64,000 bases of DNA, taken from the NCBI GenBank assembly GCA_025786725.1, contig JAHLTZ010000001.1, forward strand, positions 124,001 through 188,000, read 5' to 3'. Source of the stretch: Syncephalis fuscata (Eukaryota; Zoopagomycota; Zoopagomycetes; Zoopagales; Piptocephalidaceae). Shown here piece by piece: positions 11,621 to 22,879 of this stretch. Position numbers and translations under genes: made by a program. Within the stretch, counting starts at the first letter, position 1; each line of letters opens with the position of its first letter. The notes under the pieces were generated by a model. The model did no database searches and was not told where the DNA came from. It worked only from the letters and a program-made list of their open reading frames with translations.

Positions 11621-12091
11621 GAATAGCCAAATCTACATATCGCTATTGTTAACTGTTTGCAATGCTTATTTATAACTATAGTCCGTTGCTATTTTACATC
11701 TATTCTGTTTACTAAAAGCAATAGATTAATGCAGCGTTGTTGAATATATCACATTTTAAACTTTTGTCTAAATAGTTGTCTATAACATGCTAGAATTATT
11801 AGACAAAAAAATAATCAATTTTACGCTAATATTGCTAAAATCAATAGTAATTTTTTTAAAACATTAAACTATTTAGTTGTATCGCCACTAGCAATGGCAG
11901 TCTTTTACATATGATCTGCCTAATCTGACCCAACACTCACAAGTAAATCAGTAAACTAAAGACAATGAATAGCAATAAAATAACTTTTATTATTTAGCAC
12001 TTTAATGCTGATCTAGTTATAGTACTATTCATTATTCTATTTCAGTTGTAAGTCGTTGCTTGCTTAGCATATTAAGAACTTCTTTGGCAAA
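11621..12091. other. AT-rich DNA downstream of the CAP gene
   Basis: No gene seen. Contains the likely 3' UTR of the leftward CAP-protein gene. Confidence 0.4.
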
Positions 12092-12550
12092 TTATAATTT
12101 AAGGCCAATGTTTTGAGTCCAGTAAGGTACGCCATTGCTGCCTATAGCCAGGCCACTACCGAAATGAGTAGACTTGGCTACTAGGTTTTCATAATGAACA
12201 GGTGAATTAGTCCAGAAGTCCATGGCTTGCTTCATAGTTTGCTGTCCGTATGCGATGTTTTCTCTTATGTAGTTCCACGAGGCGCCGTCGATGGAGCAGC
12301 GCTGCATTAACTCAGGCTCACCAGGGAATGAATGCTCGTTTCTTTGATTATTAGCTTGAACTTGGCTATGGCCCTGTGCAGCTTTGTTTAAGACAGGATG
12401 CATTGCAAATGGTGGAAGTCTTTTTCCAGCGCGGAATTTGTTAACCAGGGAAAGCATCCCTTGTGGTGTAAAGTCAAGTGGACCGGCGCTTACTTCAACG
12501 ACGCTGGCGGCGAATGCGGTAAGCATGACAAGAGTAGTGAGGAATTGCAT
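12092..12550 (-). CDS. Secreted CAP-superfamily (PR-1/SCP) protein
   Basis: Single exon, 152 residues. A signal peptide (MQFLTTLVMLTAFAASVVEV) is followed by a complete CAP domain: MLSLVNKFRAGKRLPPFAMH (helix 1 and the L-N-x-x-R type start), LNKAAQGHSQVQANNQRNEH (first His and helix 2), NYIRENIAYGQQTMKQAMDFW (the E-N-I-A signature) and YWTQNIG near the end. The usual second metal-site His is not obvious, because HYENLVAKSTHFGSGLAIGS stands where H-x-x-x-hydrophobic normally falls. CAP proteins act outside the cell, often in lipid or sterol binding. It is much shorter at the N-terminus than typical fungal forms. A second, divergent CAP gene is at 47670. Confidence 0.85.
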   Translation of the reverse strand: MQFLTTLVMLTAFAASVVEVSAGPLDFTPQGMLSLVNKFRAGKRLPPFAMHPVLNKAAQGHSQVQANNQRNEHSFPGEPELMQRCSIDGASWNYIRENIAYGQQTMKQAMDFWTNSPVHYENLVAKSTHFGSGLAIGSNGVPYWTQNIGLKL

Positions 12551-12716
12551 TATGATAATAATTGCAAGCTTAAAAGTTGTGCGTAGTTATTGGTGCGTTT
12601 AGTCGATTTATCAGACTAGCTGTAATCAATGAAATGAAAATAGTGGTGTGGATTGCTGGAGAAGCTGTAGCTTTGTTGGGATGCTGAATCAACTATTGAC
12701 CAGATAAATTGCTGTG

Positions 12717-12724
12717 TATTTATA
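12717..12724 (-). promoter_or_regulatory. TATA box of the CAP gene
   Basis: On the minus strand the sequence reads TATAAATA, 167 bp before the CAP ATG and inside a less AT-rich patch. The spacing nearly equals that of the Cys-repeat gene at 40040 (165 bp). Confidence 0.5.
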
Positions 12725-14473
12725 CCCAATCTCGTAGTAACAGCTGCTAAGGTGTGTTTCATGGTTATAATTATGGCCAAGCGTGTCCTTATCTTCTAAG
12801 TCCTGAGTAGTGTAATAAACAACGTCTCTGACCACGCCATGCTAAAACATAACAGTCCTTAATAACATAATATTTGTTCCAGGTAATCAACCAGTTACCA
12901 CATTTTTATCAAAGCCACACTTTTGCATATTATATTGCCACAACTTGCTAATAGTATTTATGTGTTATAATTATATCGTTTATTCTTGGTATTAATGATC
13001 TTTTGCCAACAAATATATCAACACACCGATTAATGTGCTATATTGTAAAATTGGTTTTATTAATTATTGCATATTGCACGTTTCATATTCTTGCGGGATA
13101 CAAGTTTGCACTCGTTTTATTGCAGCAAAGTTTTGACCCAACCTTCACGGTACTAATTTGAAGTTTCATGTCTTGCTATTTACCAATTATAATCCATTGG
13201 CTTCAGTAAACCAGTACCAGGGCCAACTCCCATGAAATCATCTCGGTTATGTTTAGCACAATACTGCCATAGTTAGATGCTATTGATTTAAAGGTAGCTA
13301 TCCTTACTATGTATGTATTGGCTCAAGGCATTGTAGTAGACCAATAAACTGGTATTTTATAACTATGAAGGTTCCACGCGCAATGCAAACACAATACAAC
13401 TATTGATTGCAATAGATCCAATGGCTACAATGTGATGCTTTACATATTGCATTAACACACTTTGTTAGTGTTTTAATATTTGTTTACGATTCGCTTGTTG
13501 ATAAAAGCATATTGTATAATTTATTGTATTGTAGACATAAACAACTTTTAGATACAAGTAGTAGAAATAAATGGTGTTTATTGATATTTGCGCCGGATAA
13601 GTAACAAAAAAATGCCTTACTTGCTGTTACCGACAGTAATACGGAAAAGGTAGCCTTGAGTCTATCATTGATAGTGTCGCCAAGAATTTCAATCAATACG
13701 CACTTGTCATAAAAGTATCTATATTTAATAGATGCATTGCCAATATTCTTCCTATACCATGTACTCATTATTGCTATTAAACAGCTTTTGGCGATTGATA
13801 GCCAGATTAGCAATATTTAATTATAAATAAAAATGCCAGCACCATAGTCAATTGTCGATTCTAAATTATAAATAATGGCTATGATATGAATGTTAATAGC
13901 CTAATATTATAGCTATGCTACTATGGTAAAATGATTAAAAAATACATTATATAATTGGACAATATGTCATATGCAAATAATTGTAAGAATAGTATACTGA
14001 ACATTAATACTAACACTAACAACAGTCGATTATTAGAAGATATAAGCGATAGATACTTTTTATTTGCGGACATATGATTAATCACATAAATTGATAATAT
14101 TGTTTTAATAATGAAACAATATGAAACGCTCAAGTTCTATTATTAGTTACATTTGCTATATAATGATAACTTTACTCACTATTAATAAATACATTGTTTA
14201 TAGTTTTATTTTATTGCTATCTAATGCTATGTGGGCTATTCGGTTTATTACCATTGAAATGGGATAATTAGTAAACAATGATGAATAATTTATTATTATA
14301 GCAATATTAGCTAATACTTTGTATTTCGAGCGTTAAACAAATGCTAACATTAGAATATAAATAAAAATATGATACTACATGATTATTTATGATACAAACT
14401 ATAAACAAGAGTTGTAACAACATCACATAAATTAGAAAACACAAACGCTGACATTAAAACAAAACGTATTTTA
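12725..14473. other. AT-rich intergenic region
   Basis: No gene supported in about 1.7 kb. Several short frames have the Ile/Asn/Tyr/Leu bias expected of translated AT-rich noncoding DNA. Confidence 0.4.
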
Positions 14474-16225
14474 CTACTTTCTTAATACTGTACGCCATTC
14501 CATAAAACTATAATGATCCTCAGAACGCAAAAAAAATTCTCTCTTGCCACTAACATATACCCTCAGTGTATTTGCTGATTGGCCTGTGACTTCGGATGAT
14601 GCTAGAATTGCACTACTACTTAGAAATATTGTATCTCGATGAGCAAACGACCCATCTTTCTGACCCTTTAATGGCTCGACCAGTATTAGTCGATCGGATA
14701 AAAGCCAGGCATAAACACGCTTTTCAGCGTCTTGATTAGGCGTAGTCATCCAGAATTCACCACGATGAACTAACGTTTGGCCCAGAGACAGAAACGGATC
14801 AAATTGCCCTGCCAAACTACTTTGCAATCCAGCTATTTCTTCCGTATGATTAGCTCGTTCGACCCTAATTAATCAGCATTAATTACATGCTATTTATACA
14901 TTCTACTCCAATTACTTACCACGGACTAATACGTGCAACAAGCGCTTCCATTGTTTCAATACATCGATTTACTTCGATTGTATCACGCTCTGATATTACA
15001 CCATTCGAATCGCTGTAGCAATGGCGCATGTTTTGCACTTCTGTGCATTGTGTCAGTACTGTTTCAAAGAAACTAATATATTGGCTGACACGATCTATAG
15101 GCCGACGTAACAATGTGCGAATATCAATCCCGCCAGCTTGTAATGTACATTCCTAAAACACACTTGTATTAGATTTGTATAAAAACAATAATATATTATT
15201 GTTATTATTAATAATAATAATAACACACTTACCTCAACGGCACGTCGGAAAGAGTCATCGACAAAACAAAGATTTTCAAATCCGACCAAAGCCATAGAGT
15301 AATTGGCAGCTTGTGAAATATACACTTCAAATTCCTCCAATACCTAATAAAGATTTAATACAAATCATCAAATAGTATGGTCACTTACTCGTACACGTAT
15401 CAGTGCCGCCACCTCTGCAATACTTGCATTAAGCATGTGTCTATTAATAGACATTGACTAATTAGTATTCATCACACTAAAATAGATATTACTTACAGTA
15501 CTCTCAACTCTTCCAGTAGACAATGATGAATTGTCTTAATAGCCGGTAAATAACCGAATAAGCTACTAAGTGTGCGCATAACACCTCCAGTCGAATTCTG
15601 TGTCAAATGCATAAAGCCTACCAGGCTAAATCGTCGTCGGTGATTTACAGGGCCAGTTTGTCGTCCATTAGAAGATAGGTACCGGCGAGTCAGCGGCATC
15701 CAGAAAGCATCGCGCAGCAAATCCAACGCGCTAATATACGACGACTCGCGATCAATTAAACTTTGCAGCTGTACGGAAAACACGTTGGGTGCAGAACCAG
15801 TTGGCATATATCCTAAGATAGTCATGAGGACGACGGTTAAAGACATGCTGTGCAACCATTGCTCCATGAGGAAGCCCATTTTCGCCTTAACATTGCCCTT
15901 TTGCACAGTGTTCAAAATAGCCGATCCCCTCCCAATAGTGCTTGCCGTGCATTTGTACCAAGCCTCACTTACCTCCAGCATAACCGGTTCGTGTGTCTGA
16001 CGAGCAACGTCGACGGGACAATGGGACTACCGCTGCCGTTCCTGATGCTGATGCTGTGGATTTGACCTGCTTCTGAATGGCCTGTGCCACAAGCATTGCA
16101 CTTGGAACCAGCATCGCTTCGTTCATCGAAGCACGTCGGCGCGGTGTTTTGCAGCCGCTGACGGTAGACTCAACAACATGAATGGCCCGAGACGGCATGG
16201 AGTTGGTTAATTCTTCTCGCTGCAT
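14474..16225 (-). CDS. RhoGEF with DH and PH domains
   Basis: Six exons give 451 residues without a frame break: 15973-16225, 15497-15812, 15389-15440, 15233-15343, 14920-15152 and 14474-14864. Introns are 160, 56, 45, 80 and 55 nt, all GTAAGT-TAG. The DH domain spans about residues 95-285: VQLQSLIDRESSYISALDLL is the first conserved helix, the middle exons give YISQAANYSMALVGFENL, and LLRRPIDRVSQYISFFETVL is the conserved CR3 helix that in this family contacts the GTPase. A PH domain fills residues ~325-451, with LVHRGEFWM at its start and HYSFMEWRTVLRK as its closing helix with the invariant Trp. Dbl-family proteins activate Rho/Rac/Cdc42 GTPases at membranes. There is no CNH, BAR or SH3 domain, so it is a small member. 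The N-terminal 90 residues are Ser/Ala/Arg-rich. An upstream exon cannot be excluded. Confidence 0.85.
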
Positions 16226-17909
16226 GTGCAAGAAGATAGCAATTACAACTTGCAGATGTGCAAGTCACAAAATACGCACAACACACACACACGAACACGC
16301 AGACACACAGCGTGTAATAGTAATAAGCAACAAATAGAAACAAGGAGAGGAGCCGATAGTAGTATGCGTACAAGCTACTACCGGGAGTAAATCCAGCACA
16401 GCACGCTAATAAACGATTAGGTTTGCAAATAGTGGATACGACCTGCGTGCGTGTTGGAAAGGGGTGCCAGATAACGCGGCAAAGGTGCGGGCCGTGCGTA
16501 ACGGAAGATGGCAGCTAAAGCGTAAGGAGCCGTCTATATATTGGTTTAAAAGAAGAAGAGAAAAAACGAAGAGGAAATGAAAAAGGAAAGGGAAGAAAAA
16601 CGTAGTGTTTATAAGTAGAACAAGTTGTGTCTTGACTTGCTTCGCCACTCAAGTGACAATTAAGTCAGCGAGTCCTATTGATGTGCAGAGGCTGCTTGGC
16701 ACACTCGATAGTGTGCGATGCAGAATAGCGGCAGAGGCGTGTACGTTACCGATACTCAGTGCCTGAAACGATAACAGCGTGCGTACCACGACAGGTGTGT
16801 ATATACACGCACTTTTCTATGTCGTGGGTAATAATCAAGACGTACAGCACAGGAAAAGGGAAAGGAAAAGAAGACAAGACAATGGCCGTATAAAGAAATC
16901 AGTGGTATAGCAAACAAGCTCTAGTGCTGCAGACAAGTAGTAATGTATAAAAGAATGCTTAATAGTGGCAAGGAAAATAGGAAAAGGAAAAGGAAAACCG
17001 CGAAGCTTTGACTTGGTTGAGCAAGTGTCGGAGTAATAGCAAGCTACTAGGGAAACGTGGTGACCACACTACTATATGTTTATGTGTGTGTTTACGTGGG
17101 CGCTTTTAACGCAAATAGATAAAATATAACGAGAAAGGTAGTGAAAAATTCGAGCATCTATGGAGACGATGAGCCGTTTAATCCATCAATCCATTTATTT
17201 GCGTCGGTCGGTCTGTTGTGTGTCCGGTCGGAATTGCTGCCAATAGCAATGGATCTTTTACAATGATGCCAACTAAGCAGTGCCCAAACAGGCCATCTTG
17301 TCCTCGCTATCCAATAAAGAAGGCTCATGACATGCGGAGGCCTCAATCACCCTCATTATTGGACGTGGTATGGCAATTATTTCAACCTCCGCTTGTGTAA
17401 GAAAAACAAATTGGCGAAGCACGCTGAGCACTAAAAGCACACTGCATCCATCCAAATAGTCTTTGACATAATAGTCGACATATTCCATACTATAATTGCT
17501 ACTATTATTACACACTATGAATAGAATATACATATTCACACGCCATACACACACACGCGCACACACAATTATACACACAGTTATTTATGATCAAAAGCGT
17601 CAAACGATTGTCTACTGAAACATTTCCTTTTTTCTATTCATTAACTTTGTAGGACTGCTTTCGGTGTCAAAAACACATTCTATCAATAGAAAAATCTCCG
17701 AAATAAAAACCGAATATCAATTGATTTAGATCTGAATAGAGTCAAGTCATTTTACGTATTTGTTTTTTACTTTTTGTTTAGTCATTGTAAACGACGATGG
17801 AAGAAAGTAGCAATCAGCGTTGTGATAGTCATAACTCGACTATAGTATCTAAGCCAATACAGTATGTCGAGTTAACAAACATAATTTGACACAGTATAGC
17901 GTCGGTATT
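16226..17909. other. Divergent intergenic region between RhoGEF and TOE1
   Basis: No gene supported. This is the least AT-rich spacer of the left half and must contain the promoters of RhoGEF (leftward) and TOE1 (rightward). It holds CA-repeat microsatellites near 16278-16310 and 17541-17580, and purine-rich AAGGAAAAGG runs near 16555-16600 and 16850-17000. Open frames at 17158-17400 have no family resemblance. Confidence 0.45.
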
Positions 17910-19629
17910 ATGGCGCTGATTCGTAATGCTTCGTTTATTGCTATGGATTGTGAATTTACAGGACTTGGTAAATCACAGCCTGGAACAAGAGCAACGTAAG
18001 TAAAAGGGCGTGTTAATAACTAAGCTCTATCTGTTATAGACTAACAATAGAGTAGCAATATTGAGGATAGATATGTAGCACTACGCAAATTGGTAGATAC
18101 TCATGCACTGGTAGCAGTGGGATTAAGCATCTTTATACAACGACCATTAAATGGTGAAGATGACGAGAAGATAAAGGAAATAATGTATGATGTACACGTA
18201 TTTCAATTACTTTTATGCTGTACAGTAAGTAATTTATGATATAATTGCATCATTTAATAATAGAATGATAATAGCAAGATTATATGGTTAGTCCCGAAAG
18301 TCTACGGTTTCTAGTCGACAATGGCTATGATCTTAATCGATTGGTACATGATGGTGTTCCTTATCAACCTATGACTGTAACAGAGGTAGGAAACTATATT
18401 TGGTTAAATTTATATTTATAATAATACTAGTTTAGCCAATAGTGCTATGTCACCTGCATCAAGACAATTAAAGAATATATTTGATACATTAGTTGTGGGC
18501 AGGTAGACCACTTGTACTGCATAATGGATTATTAGATCTATTATTTTGTATCATGGATTCTATGCACCATTACGAATAAATTGAATACATTTGTGGCTGA
18601 TGTAGTAGAAATGTTCCCAGGTGGCATTTGGGATACAAAATATACAGCTGATTATATTGATCGAGAACCGGCATCATTTCTAGCTTTGCTTTACCGCAAA
18701 TGGTTAGTATAGTATACACATAGATATATGTATATTGATATATATCGATGTAATTAATATTTATGAATTGCTATAGTGAACGGTTAAATGAACGACGACG
18801 ACAACAACAAGCGATAGAATTAAAGACCACAGCTGAAAATACGAACACTGTAGATATACTTATATCTCCTGTATTATCATCAAATGGTTGTGCCTACTTG
18901 TACCATTTCAAATCAATTACAAAGACTACAAATCTACCACAGACTAGTGTAGAATATTGTGAACAATACGCAGTAAGTAGCACTCATTATTAATAAAACA
19001 CCATTTATTAATAACAATGTATAGAATCATGGCTATTGTCCATTGGGTCGTCAATGTCCCAACTCACATTCGCTTGATACCATTCTGGATGCTCAAGAAC
19101 GAAAAACAAAACAGAAACGACCAGCCATTGTAAAAATGAAACATCAACCTGAACAAAATGGTAACAATGATATTGATAATGATACTCAATCTCACCATGA
19201 ATCAGTAAAAAGACGTCGACGAGGCGGTAAACACCATAATAAACAACAGCAATCACCATCAACATTATCTATTAATACTATAGATAATACAGTCACGACA
19301 TAACCATAAACAAAGCTGTCAATCTAGATAAAGAATTTATAACACTTATAGACAGCAACAACAACAACAATCAATGTACATGTTATCAACCAACTATTGA
19401 CACGGCCACTAATTATCATGCTGCCTATTTTGATGCTTATATGACTGGTTATTTACATGCTACGCAAAGACAAGCCCAACTAGAACAACAACCTAATCTA
19501 ACCGAGTCTCAACTACGTCAACTTATGGGCAATCGACTTTATTTGATTGGTAAAAGTATGCCTCTCCTAGTAGTGCGTAGTGCTTTGCCTCAACATCATC
19601 TGGTCATCGCTCTAGAATGGCCACTTTAA
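17910..19629 (+). CDS. TOE1: TOE1-type 3'-exonuclease/deadenylase (several frame breaks)
   Basis: TOE1 is a DEDD-type exonuclease that trims snRNA and other small RNA 3' ends in Cajal bodies. Exon 1 (17910-17995) has FIAMDCEFTGLG, the DxE pair of the catalytic tetrad. Exon 2 (18053-18224) has TSNIEDRYVALRKL, and exon 3 (18275-18385) has PESLRFLVDNGYDLN. Later exons give RPLVLHNGLLDLLF (third acid), then APL..NKLNTFVADVVEMFPGGIWDTKY (fourth). A CCCH finger follows (C near 18959, then NHGYCPLGRQCPNSH at 19025), and the family's C-terminal block FDAYMTGYLHATQ ends at 19629. The frame breaks about five times at single bases (near 18433, 18500, 18550, 18577 and 19300), while both sides stay conserved. 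Clean splice sites and a complete domain set favour sequencing indels over a pseudogene. Confidence 0.85.
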
Positions 19630-19778
19630 AACCGTAACTATCAATATAAATATTCATAACATAACGTAAATTGTAAACCATGACACTATTTCTATTCATA
19701 TTAAATTTAAACATTTATAATAATGCTTATTTGAATCTCAAATAATGGTTTTATGTATTATCGCGCGCGTGTTAGAAC

Positions 19779-19830
19779 GAGCGTTTGCGCGAAAAAGACA
19801 AATACCACGCAAATCAAGGTGCAAACGCTC
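19779..19830. repeat. 10-bp perfect inverted repeat between convergent genes
   Basis: GAGCGTTTGC at 19779-19788 pairs perfectly with GCAAACGCTC at 19821-19830, with a 32 nt loop. It is a GC-rich island (next to CGCGCGCG) in AT-rich DNA, midway between the stop codons of TOE1 (rightward) and NOP58 (leftward). It could fold in either 3' UTR or be a binding site for a dimer. Confidence 0.5.
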
Positions 19831-19869
19831 TGTTTATAATGAAAACTAGATAATAAAACGATTCTACAT

Positions 19870-21651
19870 CTACTCTTCCTTTGACTTCTTCTTCTTCTTC
19901 TTCTTTTCTTTGTTTCTGCTTCGTCAGATTCATCAGCTTCATCGTGTGGCCGTTTCTTATCCTTCTTCTCTTTCTTTTCCTTCTTTTCCTTCTTTCCTTC
20001 TTTTCCTTCTTTTCTTCCTCTGGCTTGTCAACTTCCATGGCTGGTTCTTCCGTGCTCATGATAAAGTCTGTAGTAGCATTGTAGCCACCTGCTGCCTTTG
20101 GCTCAAATTTCTTCTGTGTACGCATGTTCTTGGCACCCTTGGCAGTAAGTTGAACACCTTCTAATTGACGTAGACGAGCATCAATCTTGGCACGAGCATC
20201 AATACCAACAGTTGGTTCTCTTCCTCACCTAGAGCATCTACACGTGCAGCAATAGAGCTCTTGGTAGCAACCATACGAGCAATCTAGATAATTGGTTATA
20301 TATATAGTATATATTATAGTATATTATACATTAATATTAATACTAACCTTGCCCTTGGATTTTGGAGCTGCTTGACCAACTAAGCTGGCATGGAAAATAA
20401 GACCATACTTTGGCGTGTCATGCTTTGTCTTCAATGCACGAAACAATGCCTTTTCAGCACCAAGGATTTGCACAGTTGAGGCTGGATACTTGGCCAATTG
20501 ACTAGAGAACCGGCATGTGAATAAGACGGGCACCCACCAATTCACCAACAATCGTGGTCAAATTAGGGGCAATAGCGTTCATACGATTCTTCAAGTATTC
20601 ATACAACTGTGAACGGTAATCGGTGATGGAAATGACTTGATCAACAGATGTGTAATGTTTTCAATGTCTTCTTCACTAATCTATTATAATAGATGTATTA
20701 GTATTACACTTTACACACAATAATAAACAAATACTGCATTACTTACCTCGGTACCCATAGAAATTTCAGCAGCCTCTTTAACTTCCTTTTCTAATTCTTC
20801 TGGTAGAACATCTGACAATCGGTGTCTTGGGCATGGTACGTACACCTAGTGGACAGTGGTATAGTAAGCAACTATAGCCGTGATACCATTGATTATAGAC
20901 TTACCCATGATCTTAACGACCTTGGCATAGGCCAGGTTATCTACGACAATTCTGGTCATCTCAGGGAAGTGCCAGCCATACCATTCCTTTACACGCATTG
21001 CGTAGGTGTTTAATTCTTTGTCAAGATCATCGAGCAAGGCAATAGCTTGTACAATCATGGTATCGACCTTATCAGGTGAGAACTTGAGCTTATAACGCGA
21101 CAATGAATGGGATAGACCCAATACCATGGCGTTCATGTCTGCCGATGGAACACCAGAGAGTAGCGACTCAAATTGAGAACGGATACCACGGTATAGTTCT
21201 AACACTGCACTATCAGTGGCTACTTTAATGCCAAACTTTTTGGCAATAGAACCACCTACGAATAACAATTAATTAGCTGCCATTATAATAGACAAATCGC
21301 AATACATACCAAGCTTAGAGTCGGCAACGGCCAAGCTCTCCTTCTTTAGCTCCTTCTCGAGATCTCTTGGCTAAGGAACTCCTTAAGACCCTTGGAGAGC
21401 TGCCTTCTACACGGCAGTAATGTCCGACAAAGCCTCAACGGTATTTTCAAATTTCTGGAATGCCTTAAGCTTAATCCTAAAAACCCAGTCACTAAGTTTA
21501 ATATCGCCGCAAGTAGAGTAAATTATACATACGTCTCATTAGCAATCTCAGGGTGGCAAAGGATGGTATAAATCCTCTGGCTTCTTTAGCTGCCATCATC
21601 GAGAAGCTTGAATAGCGCATAGCCCGCAGGCGTTTCGTAAAGTACGAGCAT
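19870..21651 (-). CDS. NOP58: Box C/D snoRNP core protein Nop58 (several frame breaks)
   Basis: Nop58 is an essential core subunit of box C/D snoRNPs, which guide rRNA 2'-O-methylation in the nucleolus. The start is at 21651 with [19 protein letters not shown], the family N-terminus. [17 protein letters not shown] follows a short intron. The longest clean exon reads [20 protein letters not shown] through [36 protein letters not shown] and YAKVVKIMG. The Nop domain follows: [27 protein letters not shown], then [20 protein letters not shown]. The C-terminus is a Lys/Glu-rich tail ending KKKKKSKEE at 19870, as in other Nop58 proteins. At least six single-base losses break the frame, for example in TTTGCC and ACCCTG near 21550. 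About five introns. Because the gene is essential, damage in the assembly is the likely cause. Confidence 0.9.
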
Positions 21652-22018
21652 GATTTAGGTATGCAGACGACTGTACGTAAAAAGAGGACTGATACGTGAA
21701 TCCAAATGTCCAAGAAACGATGCCGACAGCTCAAAGAAAAAGAAAAGACGCCGAATCGTAAATTGGACCGGTGGCGGGCAAAATACACAGCAGAAAAAAG
21801 AAAAAAGCTGTACTTGGTCAGAATCACTTAGCTGACTTGACTCCGCCAGTGTAAAATAGTTTTGATTTACCAGTTTAATAACTATACACAGCAATAGTAT
21901 TGCTGTCACACGAATACAATATCAATGCTTTAGCAATAATTAATCATTGATAATGATGTGGTCACATCAAATACACGCAGACTACGTAATCTATCGGCTA
22001 CTTTCTAATATTATCAGT
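21652..22018. promoter_or_regulatory. Shared divergent promoter region, NOP58 / Mpv17-family gene
   Basis: 367 bp separate the two divergent start codons, so both core promoters must lie here unless hidden 5' exons exist. No TATA box stands out. A short run reading TTTTTTTCTTTTTC-like on the minus strand near 21735-21805 would be a pyrimidine tract upstream of NOP58. Confidence 0.4.
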
Positions 22019-22779
22019 ATGTCTTCGGCGTAGTAAAAACATCTGGTGGTAAATCGGCTATTAGCAGATATGCCCAGCAATTGCTTGTTCGCTATCTTGT
22101 TGCACTAAATGAAAACCCATTGCGTACCAAGGCTATTACAGCTGGTATGCTTAATGGCATTCAGGAATTAGTAGCACAACTAGCAACACGGAAGTTCGCG
22201 CCCGCTGCTAGGTCAACAGCTACAGAAGCAAATGAAGCCCGTCGGCCAGCATCTTCACTTCCGTCGATGCACGTGTCATTAAAATGGCACTTTATGGTAA
22301 ATAGAGATATATGGTTAGAAGAAAAGATAGCTTGCTAACTAATAGCTATGACTACCAATTAGGATTTCTTGTTAGCGGCCCATTAACCATTATCTTTATG
22401 ATATTTGACTCGATTGGTTGCCGGTCGTAAAGGAGTACGCTACGTCATTGCTCAGCTTCTTGCAGCCAATTTGGTTATTGGACCTATACTTAATACAGGT
22501 AAATTATAACGATAAACATTGTTGATTATACTGATTATGGCATTTTTATTAGCCTATTATCGGCTATGCAGATTATTGCTGGACGTACACGCCCGATCAG
22601 ATTCGCACTGCTGTTCGACAGGGCCTGCCACCAATGATGCGTATAGTTGGCTACTTTTCCCGCTCGTACAGCTCAGTGCTCAACGCTATCTTCCACCACC
22701 ACTCTGGGTTCCATACTTTAATCTTGTTGGATTTGTATTTGGTGTCTACACAAATATCATAGCCAAGTTAAGAAAGTAA
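22019..22779 (+). CDS. Mpv17/PMP22-family membrane protein (frame breaks)
   Basis: Members of this family are small four-helix proteins of the peroxisomal or mitochondrial inner membrane. Visible blocks in order are YAQQLLVRYLVALNENPLRT (N-terminal Y-x-x-x-L motif), KAITAGMLNGIQELVAQ, FLVSGPLTHYLYD (the G-P-x-x-H-x-x-Y signature), RYVIAQLLAANLVIGPIL, RIVWLLFPLVQLSAQRYLPP and LWVPYFNLVGFVFGVYTNII, ending KLRK, a plausible peroxisomal-type basic tail. Two introns (22291-22364 and ~22500-22553) interrupt it. Single-base gaps at about 22030, 22393, 22600 and 22651 break the frame. The order of blocks matches PXMP2/Pmp22 better than Mpv17 itself, but I cannot choose safely. It is convergent with the JMJD7-like gene, with stops 100 bp apart. 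Confidence 0.8.
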
Positions 22780-22879
22780 ATGTACCAATGTTTGTGCTTG
22801 ATTAATAAAGACACGTATTTACTATTACTATTATTGTTATACTGTTATTGCTATTATTATAAAGCAATGGCCTATTAAT

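Noticed and set aside
16278-16310. CA-repeat tract as a functional element or CRISPR-like array
   Set aside because: Simple microsatellite without spacers; the window shows no CRISPR or other prokaryotic features.
17158-17400. Overlapping open frames on both strands near 17.2-17.4 kb (for example one ending WQLFQPPLV)
   Set aside because: No signal peptide, domain or splice context; both strands are open together, as happens by chance in this less AT-rich promoter region of TOE1 and RhoGEF.
17910-19629. TOE1 locus as a pseudogene
   Set aside because: All catalytic blocks, the zinc finger and the C-terminal motif are conserved, splice sites are good, and the same kind of single-base breaks occurs in essential NOP58 next door.
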